A stretch of DNA of 64,000 nt from Cellulosimicrobium cellulans (GTDB lineage Bacteria; Actinomycetota; Actinomycetes; Actinomycetales; Cellulomonadaceae): contig NZ_VEGH01000002.1 in the NCBI RefSeq assembly GCF_007679345.1, forward strand, positions 186,001 to 250,000. Direction: 5' to 3'. Positions 53,884 through 62,527 of this stretch are shown piece after piece (the first letter of the stretch is position 1; each line of letters starts with the position of its first letter). The position numbers and the translations under genes are program-made. The notes beneath the pieces were generated by a model that saw only the letters and a list, made by a program, of their open reading frames with translations, was not told the DNA's origin and made no database searches.

Positions 53884-54942
53884 ATGACCACCCGCGTCGG
53901 CTTCCACAGCTCGCACGAGCAGGTCCACCCGTCCGCACTCCTCGCGGCCGTCCAGCACGCGGAGGAGGCCGGCTTCGACGCCGCCATGTGCTCCGACCAC
54001 TGGGCACCGTGGGGCACGAACCAGGGCCACTCCGGCTTCGCCTGGACCTGGCTCGGCTCCGCCCTGGCCACCACCCGGCTGCCGTTCGGCACCGTCAACG
54101 CGCCCGGCCAGCGGTACCACCCGGCGATCATCGCCCAGGCGGCCGCCACCCTCGCCGCGATGTACCCGGGGCGGTTCTGGGTCGCGCTCGGCTCGGGCGA
54201 GAACATGAACGAGCACATCACCGGCGACCCCTGGCCGCCGAAGCCGGAGCGGGACGCCCGGCTGCGCGAGTGCGTGCAGGTCATCCGCGCGCTGCTGGCC
54301 GGCGAGGAGGTCACGCACCACGGCCTGGTGACGGTCGACCGCGCCCAGCTCTGGACGCTCCCCGAGGTGCCGCCCCGGCTGATCGGGCCCGCCGTGACGC
54401 CGGAGACCGCCCGGGCGCACGCCGACTGGGCCGACGGCCTGGTCACGGTCAACCAGGACCTCGAGACGATGCGCCGGGTCGTCGGCGAGTACCGGGACGC
54501 GGGCGGCCGCGGGCCGATCGCGCTGCAGGTGCACGTGTCGTACGCGTCGGACCCCGACGAGGCCTGGCGGCTGGCGCGGGAGCAGTGGGCGGGGAACGCC
54601 GCCGGGCCGCCGGCCGCGTGGGACATCGCGACGCCGGAGGCGTTCGACGAGCTGGCCGCCAACGTGGACGACGACACGCTGAGCACCGGGGTGGTGATCG
54701 AGCACGACCCCGCCCGGCTCCGGGACCGCCTGGTCGAGCTGGTCGAGGTCGGCTTCGACGAGGTCTACCTGCACCAGGTGGCCACCGACGTCCGGCCGGA
54801 CCACGGCAAGCACGACGACGCCGCGCCGACGGTGACGCACCCGCCGTCGTCGCTGGACGCGTTCATCGACCTCGCGGCCGAGCACCTGCTCCCGGCGCTG
54901 CGGGCCGTCGACGCCGGAACCGAGGGGACGGACGCCGCATGA
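53884..54942 (+). CDS. LLM-class flavin-dependent oxidoreductase (TIGR03885-like)
   Basis: 352 aa bacterial-luciferase-like TIM barrel. Landmarks: VGFHSSHEQVHPSALLAAVQ at the N-terminus, AGFDAAMCSDHWAPWGTNQG, GQRYHPAIIAQAAATLAAMY and RFWVALGSGENMNEHITGDP. This matches the TIGR03885 group of LLM enzymes, which I recall as often standing next to an amylase-family gene, as here. FMN or F420 use is not decided by sequence. TAGGAA (53870-53875) and AGGAGG (53877-53882) precede ATG 53884. Its stop overlaps the GH13 start as ATGA. Confidence 0.88.
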   Translation: MTTRVGFHSSHEQVHPSALLAAVQHAEEAGFDAAMCSDHWAPWGTNQGHSGFAWTWLGSALATTRLPFGTVNAPGQRYHPAIIAQAAATLAAMYPGRFWVALGSGENMNEHITGDPWPPKPERDARLRECVQVIRALLAGEEVTHHGLVTVDRAQLWTLPEVPPRLIGPAVTPETARAHADWADGLVTVNQDLETMRRVVGEYRDAGGRGPIALQVHVSYASDPDEAWRLAREQWAGNAAGPPAAWDIATPEAFDELAANVDDDTLSTGVVIEHDPARLRDRLVELVEVGFDEVYLHQVATDVRPDHGKHDDAAPTVTHPPSSLDAFIDLAAEHLLPALRAVDAGTEGTDAA

Positions 54943-56699
54943 GGATCCGCGACACCGGCGACCTGTGGTGGAAGAACGCCGTCGTCTACTGCCTGGACGT
55001 CGAGACGTTCATGGACTGGAACGACGACGGCGTCGGCGACCTGCCCGGGCTGGTGCAGCGGCTCGACCACCTGGCGGACCTCGGCATCACCTGCCTGTGG
55101 CTGATGCCGTTCTACCCGACGGCCGACCGGGACGACGGCTACGACATCACCGACTTCTTCGGGGTCGACCCGCGCCTCGGCGACGCCGGCGACCTGGTCG
55201 AGCTCATCCGCACCGCCAAGGACCGGGGCATCCGGGTCATCGCCGACCTGGTCGTCAACCACACGTCCGACCGGCACCCGTGGTTCAAGGCCGCGCGGAG
55301 CAGCCCCGACAACCCGTTCCGCGACTTCTACGTCTGGCGCACGGACGAGCCGCCGCCCACGGGGGACGAGGTGATCTTCCCCGACCAGGAGCAGGGCATC
55401 TGGACGTACGACGAGCAGGCCGGCGCCTGGTACCGGCACCGGTTCTACCGGCACCAGCCCGACCTCAACACGGCGAACCCGCAGGTGCGGGACGCGATCG
55501 CCAAGGTCGTCGGCTACTGGGCGGAGCTCGGGCTCGCGGGGTTCCGGGTGGACGCGGTGCCGTTCATGCTCGCCGACGCCGCGAACTCCCCCGCCGACGA
55601 CATCGAGCACCCCCACGAGTTCCTCAAGGCGCTGCGGTCGTTCCTGAGCCGGCGGACCGGCGACGCGATCCTCATGGGCGAGGTCAACCTGCCGTACGAG
55701 CAGCAGCGGATGTTCTTCGGCGACCAGGACGGCGACGGGTCGGCCGAGGGCGACGAGCTGAACCTCCAGTTCGACTTCGTGGCCATGCAGCAGATGTACC
55801 TGGCGCTGGCCCGGCAGGACGCCGGCCCGCTGGCGCAGGCGCTGCGCGACCGGCCGCACATCCCGCACGACGCGCAGTGGGCGACGTTCGTCCGCAACCA
55901 CGACGAGCTGACCCTGGACAAGCTGTCCGACGACGAGCGCGCCGAGGTGTTCGCGGCGTTCGGCCCCGACGAGGACATGCAGCTCTACGGCCGCGGTCTG
56001 CGCCGCCGGCTGCCGCCGATGCTCGACGGGGACCCCCGCCGGATCCGGATGGTCTACTCCCTGCTGTTCACGCTGCCCGGCACGCCCGTGCTGTTCTACG
56101 GCGAGGAGATCGGCATGGGCGAGAACCTCGCCGCCGACGGCCGGCTCGCCGTGCGGACGCCGATGCAGTGGACGTCCGGACGCAACGGCGGGTTCTCCGC
56201 TGCCGCCCCGCGCCGGCTCGCCGGCCCGGTCACCGACGGCGGGTACGCGCCCGCGCACGTCAACGTCGCCGACCAGCGGCGGGACCCGGACTCCCTGCTG
56301 TCGTTCATCAAGACCCTGGTCCGGCGCTACCGGGAGTGCCCGGAGCTCGGCTGGGCGGAGCGGGCGGAGATCCTCGACCAGCCGCACGCCGCGGTGCTCG
56401 CGCACCGGTCGACCTGGCAGGACGCGTCGATGGTCGCGGTGCACAACCTCGGCCCGGAGGCGGTCACCGTGCCGCTGCGGCTGCGGGACCTGGTCCGCGA
56501 GCCCGGCGACGCCGGACCGGCGGACGGGACGGCCACCGAGCGCAGCGCGGCGGGCGACGACGACCCGGTCCGCCTGGTCGACCTGCTGGAGGACGGGGCG
56601 TGCGAGGTCGACCCCGACGGCCGGGTCGAGGTCGAGCTCCCGGCGTACGGCTACCGCTGGCTCCGCGTCGTGCGCCCCGGCTCCCGCCGTCTGCTCTGA
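54939..56699 (+). CDS. GH13 alpha-amylase family enzyme (trehalose-synthase-like)
   Basis: 586 aa. (beta/alpha)8 GH13 enzyme resembling trehalose synthase: DLWWKNAVVYCLDVETFMDW, LGITCLWLMPFYPTADRDDG and VIADLVVNHTSDRHPWF. Nucleophile Asp in GFRVDAVPFML, acid/base Glu in ILMGEVNLPYEQQ, third Asp in FVRNHDELTLDK. FYGEEIGMGENLAADGR and RTPMQWTSGRNGGFS are as in trehalose synthase, but DVETFMDWNDDGVGD marks a divergent subgroup, so the exact reaction (maltose/trehalose isomerisation or other) is open. Translation is coupled to the LLM gene. No signal peptide. Confidence 0.9.
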   Translation: MRIRDTGDLWWKNAVVYCLDVETFMDWNDDGVGDLPGLVQRLDHLADLGITCLWLMPFYPTADRDDGYDITDFFGVDPRLGDAGDLVELIRTAKDRGIRVIADLVVNHTSDRHPWFKAARSSPDNPFRDFYVWRTDEPPPTGDEVIFPDQEQGIWTYDEQAGAWYRHRFYRHQPDLNTANPQVRDAIAKVVGYWAELGLAGFRVDAVPFMLADAANSPADDIEHPHEFLKALRSFLSRRTGDAILMGEVNLPYEQQRMFFGDQDGDGSAEGDELNLQFDFVAMQQMYLALARQDAGPLAQALRDRPHIPHDAQWATFVRNHDELTLDKLSDDERAEVFAAFGPDEDMQLYGRGLRRRLPPMLDGDPRRIRMVYSLLFTLPGTPVLFYGEEIGMGENLAADGRLAVRTPMQWTSGRNGGFSAAAPRRLAGPVTDGGYAPAHVNVADQRRDPDSLLSFIKTLVRRYRECPELGWAERAEILDQPHAAVLAHRSTWQDASMVAVHNLGPEAVTVPLRLRDLVREPGDAGPADGTATERSAAGDDDPVRLVDLLEDGACEVDPDGRVEVELPAYGYRWLRVVRPGSRRLL

Positions 56700-56706
56700 G
56701 GCAGGT

Positions 56707-56778
56707 CCGCCGAGCGCGGGGGTTCACGCCGAGCGCGGTGGCTCCGGCTACCGCGCTCGGCGCGACCTGCCGCGCTCG
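56707..56778. repeat. 72-bp palindromic intergenic element, copy B
   Basis: Reverse-complement copy of 13741-13812 (62 of 72 identical, no gaps). It lies between convergent GH13 and S33 genes, the same setting as copy A. Contains repeated CGAGCGCGG / CCGCGCTCG. Confidence 0.65.
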
Positions 56779-56800
56779 GCGGGCGCACGGGCGCGCCCGG

Positions 56801-58150
56801 TCAGGGGCGGGTGACCGTCCGGCGGCCCGCGGCCAGGTCCAGCAGGCGCGGGAGGATCACGTCGCCCGCGGCGCGGAGGCCGTCGTGCAGGTACTCGTTG
56901 GTCACCCAGACCTGCGTGTTGCCGACGGCGTCCGCGGTCGCCGTCGCCAGGTCGAGGTCCACGTACGGGTCGTCGACGTACTGCACCGCGGCGACCGGCA
57001 CCTCGTTGGCCGCCAGCCGCTCCGGGTCGTAGAGGGCGGGCCAGGACGTGCGGGCCGCGAGCGCCTCCGCCGCCGCCCGGAACGGCCGCAGCGCCCGGAC
57101 CTCGTCGAACATCCACGGGAACACCGCCTCGCCGGTCAGCGCGAGCGGCCGGGCGTCGGGCGCGTGGTCGGGCCGGCGGTCGACCTCGGCCTGCGCGGCC
57201 CAGCCGCCGTCCCGCTCGCCCTGGTGGTAGATGACCTCCTGCAGCACCGCGTACAGCGGGTTCGCGTCGAACCCGGTCTGCGTCTGCACCGCCAGCGCGA
57301 ACGCGTCGTCGGGCGCCCCGTCCGCGTCGAGGTCGACGGTGTCGAGCAGCCAGTGCAGCCCGTCCACCCCGGTGCTCATGCCGAGCGGCATGCCGAGGGT
57401 CTGCAGCCGGCGCACGGTGAAGGGGTCGCCGTCGGGCAGCGTCACGTCGCCGGCGGCGAGCCGGTCCGCGAGCGCCCCGAGCAGCTGGACGTCCTCCGGG
57501 TACCGACGCGCGAACGCCGCGACCCGCGCGGCCTGCCGCGGGAACGTCCGGGCGTAGACGTCCTCGGCGGTCGCCGCGATGCCCGGCAGGCCGCCGGTCA
57601 CGTAGCAGGCGGTCAGCGCCTCGGGGTGCCGGGACAGGTAGGTCAGCGTGAGGAAGCCGCCGTACGACTGGCCGAGCGTCGACCACCGCCGCCCGCCGTA
57701 CACCGCACGGCGCACCGCCTCGGCGTCCTCGACGATCGCGTCCGCCCGGAAGCACGCCAGGTAGTCGGCCGCCTCCTCGCCCGAGCCGAACCGGGCGATC
57801 GTGCGGCCGTCGGCCCGGGACGACCGCCCGGTCCCCCGCTGGTCGAGCAGCACCACCCGGTGCGTGCGCAGGGCCGTCGACCACCAGCCGCCGCCGAGCG
57901 GGCGCGGGCCCATGCCGCCGGGCCCACCCTGCAGGAACAGCAGCAGCGGCAGGTCCTCCCCGTCGCGCGCCGGGTCGACCAGCTCGCGCGCGAACACCTC
58001 GATCGTCGGGTACCGGGACGGGTCCTCGCGGTCGACGGGCACCCGCACGCGGTGGTCCCGGACCAGCACCGGCGGCACCAGGCGCGGCTCGGAGGTGCGG
58101 ACGGCGGACGTGCGGGCGCGACGGCGGGCGGCCGGGGAGGCGGGGGTCAC
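56801..58150 (-). CDS. S33 alpha/beta-hydrolase (proline iminopeptidase-like)
   Basis: 449 aa. Oxyanion motif LLLFLQGGPGGMGPRPLGGG, DQRGTGRSSRADGRTIA and nucleophile elbow TLGQSYGGFLTLTYLSRHPE. The helical cap and length are those of the larger S33 proline iminopeptidases; the C-terminal region has VAAVQYVDDPYVDLDLA and a His in VWVTNEYLHDGLRA. Removes N-terminal proline in relatives; substrate here not proven. Cytoplasmic. GTG 58150 lies 6 nt after TAGGGT. Confidence 0.9.
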   Translation of the reverse strand: MTPASPAARRRARTSAVRTSEPRLVPPVLVRDHRVRVPVDREDPSRYPTIEVFARELVDPARDGEDLPLLLFLQGGPGGMGPRPLGGGWWSTALRTHRVVLLDQRGTGRSSRADGRTIARFGSGEEAADYLACFRADAIVEDAEAVRRAVYGGRRWSTLGQSYGGFLTLTYLSRHPEALTACYVTGGLPGIAATAEDVYARTFPRQAARVAAFARRYPEDVQLLGALADRLAAGDVTLPDGDPFTVRRLQTLGMPLGMSTGVDGLHWLLDTVDLDADGAPDDAFALAVQTQTGFDANPLYAVLQEVIYHQGERDGGWAAQAEVDRRPDHAPDARPLALTGEAVFPWMFDEVRALRPFRAAAEALAARTSWPALYDPERLAANEVPVAAVQYVDDPYVDLDLATATADAVGNTQVWVTNEYLHDGLRAAGDVILPRLLDLAAGRRTVTRP

Positions 58151-58156
58151 GGCAGC

Positions 58157-58166
58157 ACCCTAGGGT
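58157..58166. promoter_or_regulatory. ACCCTAGGGT palindrome, -10 of leaderless S33 gene
   Basis: Minus-strand TAGGGT (58162-58157) is followed by 6 nt and GTG 58150. Because the 10-mer is palindromic, TAGGGT also reads rightward (58161-58166) toward the SDR gene at 58217. Confidence 0.45.
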
Positions 58167-58216
58167 GTCGCGGACCGCTCCGGACCCGGGTCGGCACCCC
58201 GACGGCGGAGGACCCC

Positions 58217-59041
58217 GTGCCCGGACGGACGATCGTGATCACGGGCGCCAGCGACGGCATCGGCGCCGCCGCGGCGCGCCGGCTGGCAGCCGATGGCGAG
58301 CGGGTCGTGCTCGTCGGGCGGGACCCCGTGCGCACCGCCGGCGTCGCCGCGGAGCTCGGCGCCCCGCACCACCTCGCCGACTTCGCCGAGCTCGACCAGG
58401 TGCGCCGCCTGGGCGCCGAGCTGCGCGAGGCCTACCCGCGGATCGACGTCCTGGCCAACAACGCCGGCGGCATCATGGGGCCGCGCGCGGTCACCGTCGA
58501 CGGGTTCGAGCGCACCCTCCAGGTGAACCACCTCGCGCCGTTCCTGCTGACGCACCTGCTGCGGCCGACGCTCGTCGCGAGCCGGGCGTCCGTGATCGCG
58601 ACGTCGAGCGTCGCGGCCGCGCGCTGGGGCCGGATCGACCTCGACGACCTCGGGAACGAGCGTGGCTACCGCCCCGAGCGGGCCTACGGCGACGCCAAGC
58701 TCGCGAACGTCCTGCACACGGTCGAGCTCCAGCGCCGGTACGGGCCCGAGGGCCTCGCCGCGGTCGCGTTCCACCCGGGCATCGTCGCCACGAGCTTCGC
58801 GAAGGAGACGAGCAGCCTGATGCGGTTCGTCTACCACACCCCCCTGCGCCGGCTGCTGACGATCACCCCGGAGCAGGGCGGCGGCTACCTGGCGGCGCTC
58901 GCGGCCGGCACCCCGGGCGTCGACTGGGAGCCCGGCGGGTACCTCGAGCAGGGCCGCGCCGCGGTGCCGCCCCCGCAGGCCGCGGACCCCGACCTCGCCC
59001 GACGGCTCTGGGACGTGAGCGCGTCGCTCGTCGGCGTCTGA
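58217..59041 (+). CDS. Short-chain dehydrogenase/reductase
   Basis: 274 aa. NAD(P)-binding motif TIVITGASDGIGAAAARRLA at the N-terminus (TGxxxGIG), VLANNAGG (NNAG), Ser in IATSSVAAARWG and catalytic YxxxK in RAYGDAKLANVLHTVELQRR. The pattern is close to WWOX/retinol-dehydrogenase-like SDRs (VDGFERTLQVNHLAPFLLTH). GTG 58217 has GGAGG 6 nt upstream. Substrate unknown. Divergent from the S33 gene. Confidence 0.9.
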   Translation: MPGRTIVITGASDGIGAAAARRLAADGERVVLVGRDPVRTAGVAAELGAPHHLADFAELDQVRRLGAELREAYPRIDVLANNAGGIMGPRAVTVDGFERTLQVNHLAPFLLTHLLRPTLVASRASVIATSSVAAARWGRIDLDDLGNERGYRPERAYGDAKLANVLHTVELQRRYGPEGLAAVAFHPGIVATSFAKETSSLMRFVYHTPLRRLLTITPEQGGGYLAALAAGTPGVDWEPGGYLEQGRAAVPPPQAADPDLARRLWDVSASLVGV

Positions 59042-59204
59042 GGCGGCCCGGGGACGGCGGTGTTTCCGCGGCGTCACCGCCGCCGATCCCGGGTGACACC
59101 TGCGTGAAATCCCGGGCGGGCCCCTGTCCCGGCGCGCCGCGCCCCCTCGACACTCGGCTCGGGCCGCACGGCCCGGCGACGACGCGAGCACCCGGGGGCA
59201 GACC

Positions 59205-60299
59205 ATGACGACCGACGACACGCTCGGGAGCACCGGGCTCGCGGAGCCGGACCCGCCGTTCGGGCGGCTGGCGGTCGGCGCCCCCGCCCCGCGGTGGTTG
59301 CACGCCGCCCTGTGCGCGGCGTGGGGGTGGGACCCGGCCCGGACGGCGATCGCCCTCCTGGCGCTCTCGCACAACGCGACCTTCCGGGTCTCGGTCGGCG
59401 GCCGGCCGGTCGCGGTCACCCGGGTCGCGCCCCCGGCCTACATGGAGGACACCGCGGCCGTCGAGTCCGAGGTGGCCTGGATGGCCGCCCTGGGCGAGGC
59501 GGGGCCCCTCCGGGTGCCGGTCGTGGTCCCGCCGGTCGACGGCCGGGACGTCGCCGTCGTGCCCGACGACGAGGACCGGCACTGGGTCTGCCTGACCTGG
59601 CGGTACGTGCCCGGGCCCTCGCTGGAGGACGCGCTCGCGGGCGCACGGCCCGGCGCGGGGCCCGGTGCCGCGGACCCGGGCGCGTGGCACCGCCGCGTCG
59701 GCACCACCGCCGCGCTGCTGCACGAGCACGCCCTGGGCTTCCACCGTCCCCGCGACTTCGTGCGTCCCACCTGGGAGCCCGCGGACCTGGTCGGACCCGG
59801 GAGCCGGTGGGGCGCGTGGGAGCAGGCCCGCCTGCCCGCCGCCGACCTCGCGCTGCTGGGCCGCGCCCGCGACGCCGCCCTCGACATCCTCCGCGAGGCG
59901 TCGCGCGCGCCCGACTCCTGGGGTCTGGTGCACGCCGACCTGCGGCCCGGGAACCTGCTGCTCGACGGCGACGACGTCACGCTGATCGACTTCGACGACT
60001 GCGGGTTCTCCTGGTTCGTCCTCGACCTGGCCGCCGCGCTGTCCTACGTCGAGCACCTGCCCGACGCGCCCGACCGCGCGCAGGCGTGGGTGGCCGGGTA
60101 CCAGGAGGTGCGGCCGCTGACCCGGCAGGACGCCCGGAACGGCTGCGCGCTGTCGCTGCTGCGCCGGCTGCAGCTGCTGGGGAGGACCGTGACCGACCCC
60201 CGCGGCGGACCATCGGGCGCGCTCCGCGCGGAGCAGCCGGCGGGCTCGGTCCTGGTGGCCGAGCGCTACCTGCGTTCTCCGACCTGGCTCCTCGCGTGA
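59205..60299 (+). CDS. APH-type phosphotransferase family protein
   Basis: 364 aa kinase-like fold. Catalytic loop LVHADLRPGNLLLDGDD (H-x-D-x5-N form) and metal motif VTLIDFDDCGFSWFVLDLAA, as in APH/ChoK-like small-molecule kinases (YihE/SrkA-like arrangement). N-lobe NATFRVSVGGRPVAVTRVAP has the ATP-binding strand but no clear lysine in AVTR. Could phosphorylate a metabolite, aminoglycoside-like compound or protein; sequence does not decide. GGGGG precedes ATG 59205. Probably cotranscribed with the MazG-like gene 30 bp on. Confidence 0.85.
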   Translation: MTTDDTLGSTGLAEPDPPFGRLAVGAPAPRWLHAALCAAWGWDPARTAIALLALSHNATFRVSVGGRPVAVTRVAPPAYMEDTAAVESEVAWMAALGEAGPLRVPVVVPPVDGRDVAVVPDDEDRHWVCLTWRYVPGPSLEDALAGARPGAGPGAADPGAWHRRVGTTAALLHEHALGFHRPRDFVRPTWEPADLVGPGSRWGAWEQARLPAADLALLGRARDAALDILREASRAPDSWGLVHADLRPGNLLLDGDDVTLIDFDDCGFSWFVLDLAAALSYVEHLPDAPDRAQAWVAGYQEVRPLTRQDARNGCALSLLRRLQLLGRTVTDPRGGPSGALRAEQPAGSVLVAERYLRSPTWLLA

Positions 60300-60317
60300 G
60301 CCGCTGCGGGGGCGTGC

Positions 60318-60323
60318 CAGGCT
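60318..60323 (+). promoter_or_regulatory. Candidate -10 (CAGGCT) of leaderless MazG-like gene
   Basis: CAGGCT plus 6 nt leads to GTG 60330, the same hexamer and spacing as before hemY. Confidence 0.35.
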
Positions 60324-60329
60324 GAGGGC

Positions 60330-60707
60330 GTGACCGACGCATCCACCACCGGGGGCGGGACCGGCGACCTCGCCCGGCTGACCGCGCTCATCCGCGAGTT
60401 CAGCGACGAGCGCGACTGGGGGCAGTTCCACGACCCGAAGTCGCTCGTGCTCGCCCTGGTCGGGGAGGTCGGCGAGCTGGCCGAGCTCGTGCAGTGGCTG
60501 CCCGCCGGCGACGCGGTCGCGCACTTCGCCGATCCCGACCGCCGGCGGCGCGCCGGCGAGGAGATCGCCGACGTCCTGGTCTACCTGCTGCGGCTCGCGG
60601 ACGTGCTCGGCGTCGACGTCCTGGCCGCGACGCTCGACAAGCAGGCCGAGGCGCGACGGCGGTTCCCCGTGGACGACGTGCGCGGGGTCGCGCCGCGGCG
60701 GGACTGA
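60330..60707 (+). CDS. MazG-like nucleotide pyrophosphohydrolase
   Basis: 125 aa all-alpha NTP pyrophosphohydrolase of the dCTPase/RS21-C6 type. Metal-binding pattern E-x-x-E ... E-x-x-D: LVGEVGELAELVQWL and GEEIADVLVYLLRLADVLG. DWGQFHDPKSLVLALVGEVG is the usual opening of this group. Likely hydrolyses non-canonical or surplus (d)NTPs to monophosphates. Convergent with RNase Z, only 7 nt between the stops. Confidence 0.9.
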   Translation: MTDASTTGGGTGDLARLTALIREFSDERDWGQFHDPKSLVLALVGEVGELAELVQWLPAGDAVAHFADPDRRRRAGEEIADVLVYLLRLADVLGVDVLAATLDKQAEARRRFPVDDVRGVAPRRD

Positions 60708-60714
60708 GCCCGCG

Positions 60715-61608
60715 TCACGCCGTCGCGCGGCGCCGGGGCAGGCCGAACCGGTCCAGGTCGTGCGCGACGTGCACCGCGGCGGAGCCCGCGGTCGCGCGCG
60801 CCTGCTCCCCCAGCGGCCCGAGGTCCTCGTACCGCCCGGAGAAGTGGCTGAGCACGAGCGTGCGCGCGCCGGCCCGCGCCGCGAGCGCCCCGGCCTGCCC
60901 CGCCGTCAGGTGCCGGTACTCCGCGGCGAGCTCCGCGTCCTCGTCGGCGAACGTGCACTCCGCCAGCAGCAGGTCGGCGCCGTCCGCGAGCGCCTCGGCA
61001 CCCGGGCACGGGGCCGTGTCCATGACGACCGCCACCCGCTGCCCGCGCCGCGGCACGCTGACGTCCGCGAGCCGGACCGCCCCCAGCCGCCCGGCGCGCT
61101 GCAGCTCGCCCACCGCGGGCCCGGTGATCCCCGCCGCAGCGAGCCGGCCCGGCAGGAGCGTGCGCCCGTCGGGCTCCGCGAGCCGGTAGCCGAACGTCTG
61201 CACCCGGTGCCGCAGCGGCTCGACCGCCAGTCCCGGGGCGACCTCGCCCGCCGTCCCGTGCGGGTGCAGGCGCAGGTCCAGCCCCGGCGTCGCGAGCCCG
61301 ACCAGCGCCCGCACCACCGCCCCGCCCTCCGCCGGGAAGTGCAGGTGCACGGGGTGCTCGACCCGGTCCAGCACCATCCGGGACAGCACCCCGGGCAGGC
61401 CGTAGCTGTGGTCGCCGTGCACGTGGGTCAGGCAGATGCGGGTGATCGACGGCGGTGCGACGCCCGCCAGCGTGAGCTGGCGCTGGGTGCCCTCGCCCGG
61501 GTCGAACAGGTACGCGTCCCGGTCCCAGCGGAGCAGGTAGCCGTTGTGGTTCCGCGTGCGGGTGGGGACCTGGGAGGCCGTCCCGAGGACGACGAGCTCG
61601 CGCACCAC
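60715..61608 (-). CDS. rnz: Ribonuclease Z
   Basis: 297 aa metallo-beta-lactamase enzyme that trims tRNA 3' ends. Zinc motif ITRICLTHVHGDHSYGLPGV (HxHxDH), RELVVLGTASQVPTRTRNHN opening, VVMDTAPCPGA, LLAECTFADEDAELA and TLVLSHFSGRYED (HFS-x-R-Y) at the end, all typical of RNase Z. I chose GTG 61608, giving VVRELVVLGTAS; it lies 6 nt after CACACT on the minus strand. Longer upstream frame is unlikely to be coding. Confidence 0.92.
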   Translation of the reverse strand: MVRELVVLGTASQVPTRTRNHNGYLLRWDRDAYLFDPGEGTQRQLTLAGVAPPSITRICLTHVHGDHSYGLPGVLSRMVLDRVEHPVHLHFPAEGGAVVRALVGLATPGLDLRLHPHGTAGEVAPGLAVEPLRHRVQTFGYRLAEPDGRTLLPGRLAAAGITGPAVGELQRAGRLGAVRLADVSVPRRGQRVAVVMDTAPCPGAEALADGADLLLAECTFADEDAELAAEYRHLTAGQAGALAARAGARTLVLSHFSGRYEDLGPLGEQARATAGSAAVHVAHDLDRFGLPRRRATA

Positions 61609-61614
61609 GCGGCC

Positions 61615-61620
61615 AGTGTG
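61615..61620 (-). promoter_or_regulatory. Candidate -10 (CACACT) of leaderless rnz
   Basis: CACACT on the minus strand is followed by 6 nt and GTG 61608. Confidence 0.3.
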
Positions 61621-61805
61621 GCCGGGCGGGCGGACGGGCGCGAGGCCGTGCGGGAGCCCGGCGACCCGGGCACCGAGCGGGGACCGTCCCGTCGGGTCCC
61701 CCGGACGGCGGCACCCGGACGCCGCGCGCTCAACCACCGGCACCAGCCTGCCGATGGGGACCGGGACACGGCCGCGCGGGTGCGGCCCGGATCAGGGGGC
61801 ACACC

Positions 61806-62516
61806 ATGGCACGTCCGTCCGACCTCAGGCCGGTCCCGCCGGCACCGCACGCAGGGCAGACGGCCGAGGTCCCGGTGGCACCGTCGCCCGCCTCCCCGTG
61901 GTCCGGGCCGCCCGCCCCGGGACCCGCCCGCCCGGCACGTCGTCGGCGCGGCGCCCTGCTCGGGGCGGGGGTCGCGGGGCTGGTCCTCGGGCTGGTCGCC
62001 GGGATCGGGATCGGCGCAGGCAGCCTGTCCGACGAGCGCGCCGCGGTCGCCGCGGAGCAGGAGCGCCTCGCCGACGTGGACGCCGCGCTCACCGACCGGG
62101 AGGCCGACCTGGACACCCGCGACGACGAGGCCACCCGACGGGAGCAGGCCCTCGCCGACGGCGAGGCCACGCAGCAGGCCACGGCGGACCAGCAGGCGGC
62201 GCGGGCCGACGAGCTGGCGGCTCTGCAGGCGCAGCTGGACCAGCGCTCCGCCGAGCTCGACACGACCGCCGCGGACGTCGCGGCCCGGGAGTCGGCCGTC
62301 GCCGCCCGCGAGGCCGCCGCGTCGAGCGCGCGGGCGTCCTCGTCAGCCGGCACCTCCTCCGGGGGCGGGTCGACGACGGCCTCGTCGGGCGGCGGATCGG
62401 TGTACTTCCAGAACTGCGACGCCGCCCGGGCCGCCGGCGCGGCGCCTGTGCACTCCGGCGACCCGGGATACCGCCCCGCGCTGGACCGTGACGGCGACGG
62501 CGTGGGCTGCGAGTAA
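61806..62516 (+). CDS. Membrane-anchored coiled-coil protein with Excalibur domain
   Basis: 236 aa. A Pro-rich N-terminus and RRRR precede one transmembrane helix (ALLGAGVAGLVLGLVAGIGI, ~residues 50-72). An extended Glu/Ala/Asp-rich coiled coil (ERLADVDAALTDREADLDTR to about residue 180) leads to a Ser/Gly linker. The C-terminal Excalibur calcium-binding domain is VYFQNCDAARAAGAAPVHSG then YRPALDRDGDGVGCE, with the DxDxDGxxCE motif. It should lie outside the cell. Function unknown; Excalibur proteins often bind Ca2+ at the envelope. ATG 61806 has AGGGGG upstream. Confidence 0.88.
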   Translation: MARPSDLRPVPPAPHAGQTAEVPVAPSPASPWSGPPAPGPARPARRRRGALLGAGVAGLVLGLVAGIGIGAGSLSDERAAVAAEQERLADVDAALTDREADLDTRDDEATRREQALADGEATQQATADQQAARADELAALQAQLDQRSAELDTTAADVAARESAVAAREAAASSARASSSAGTSSGGGSTTASSGGGSVYFQNCDAARAAGAAPVHSGDPGYRPALDRDGDGVGCE

Positions 62517-62527
62517 GCGGGCGCGGG

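Noticed and set aside
54965..59041. A 1358-codon plus-strand frame through the GH13 and S33 region.
   Set aside because: Only its end (58217-59041, the SDR) is coding. The rest is out of frame with GH13 or antisense to the S33 gene.
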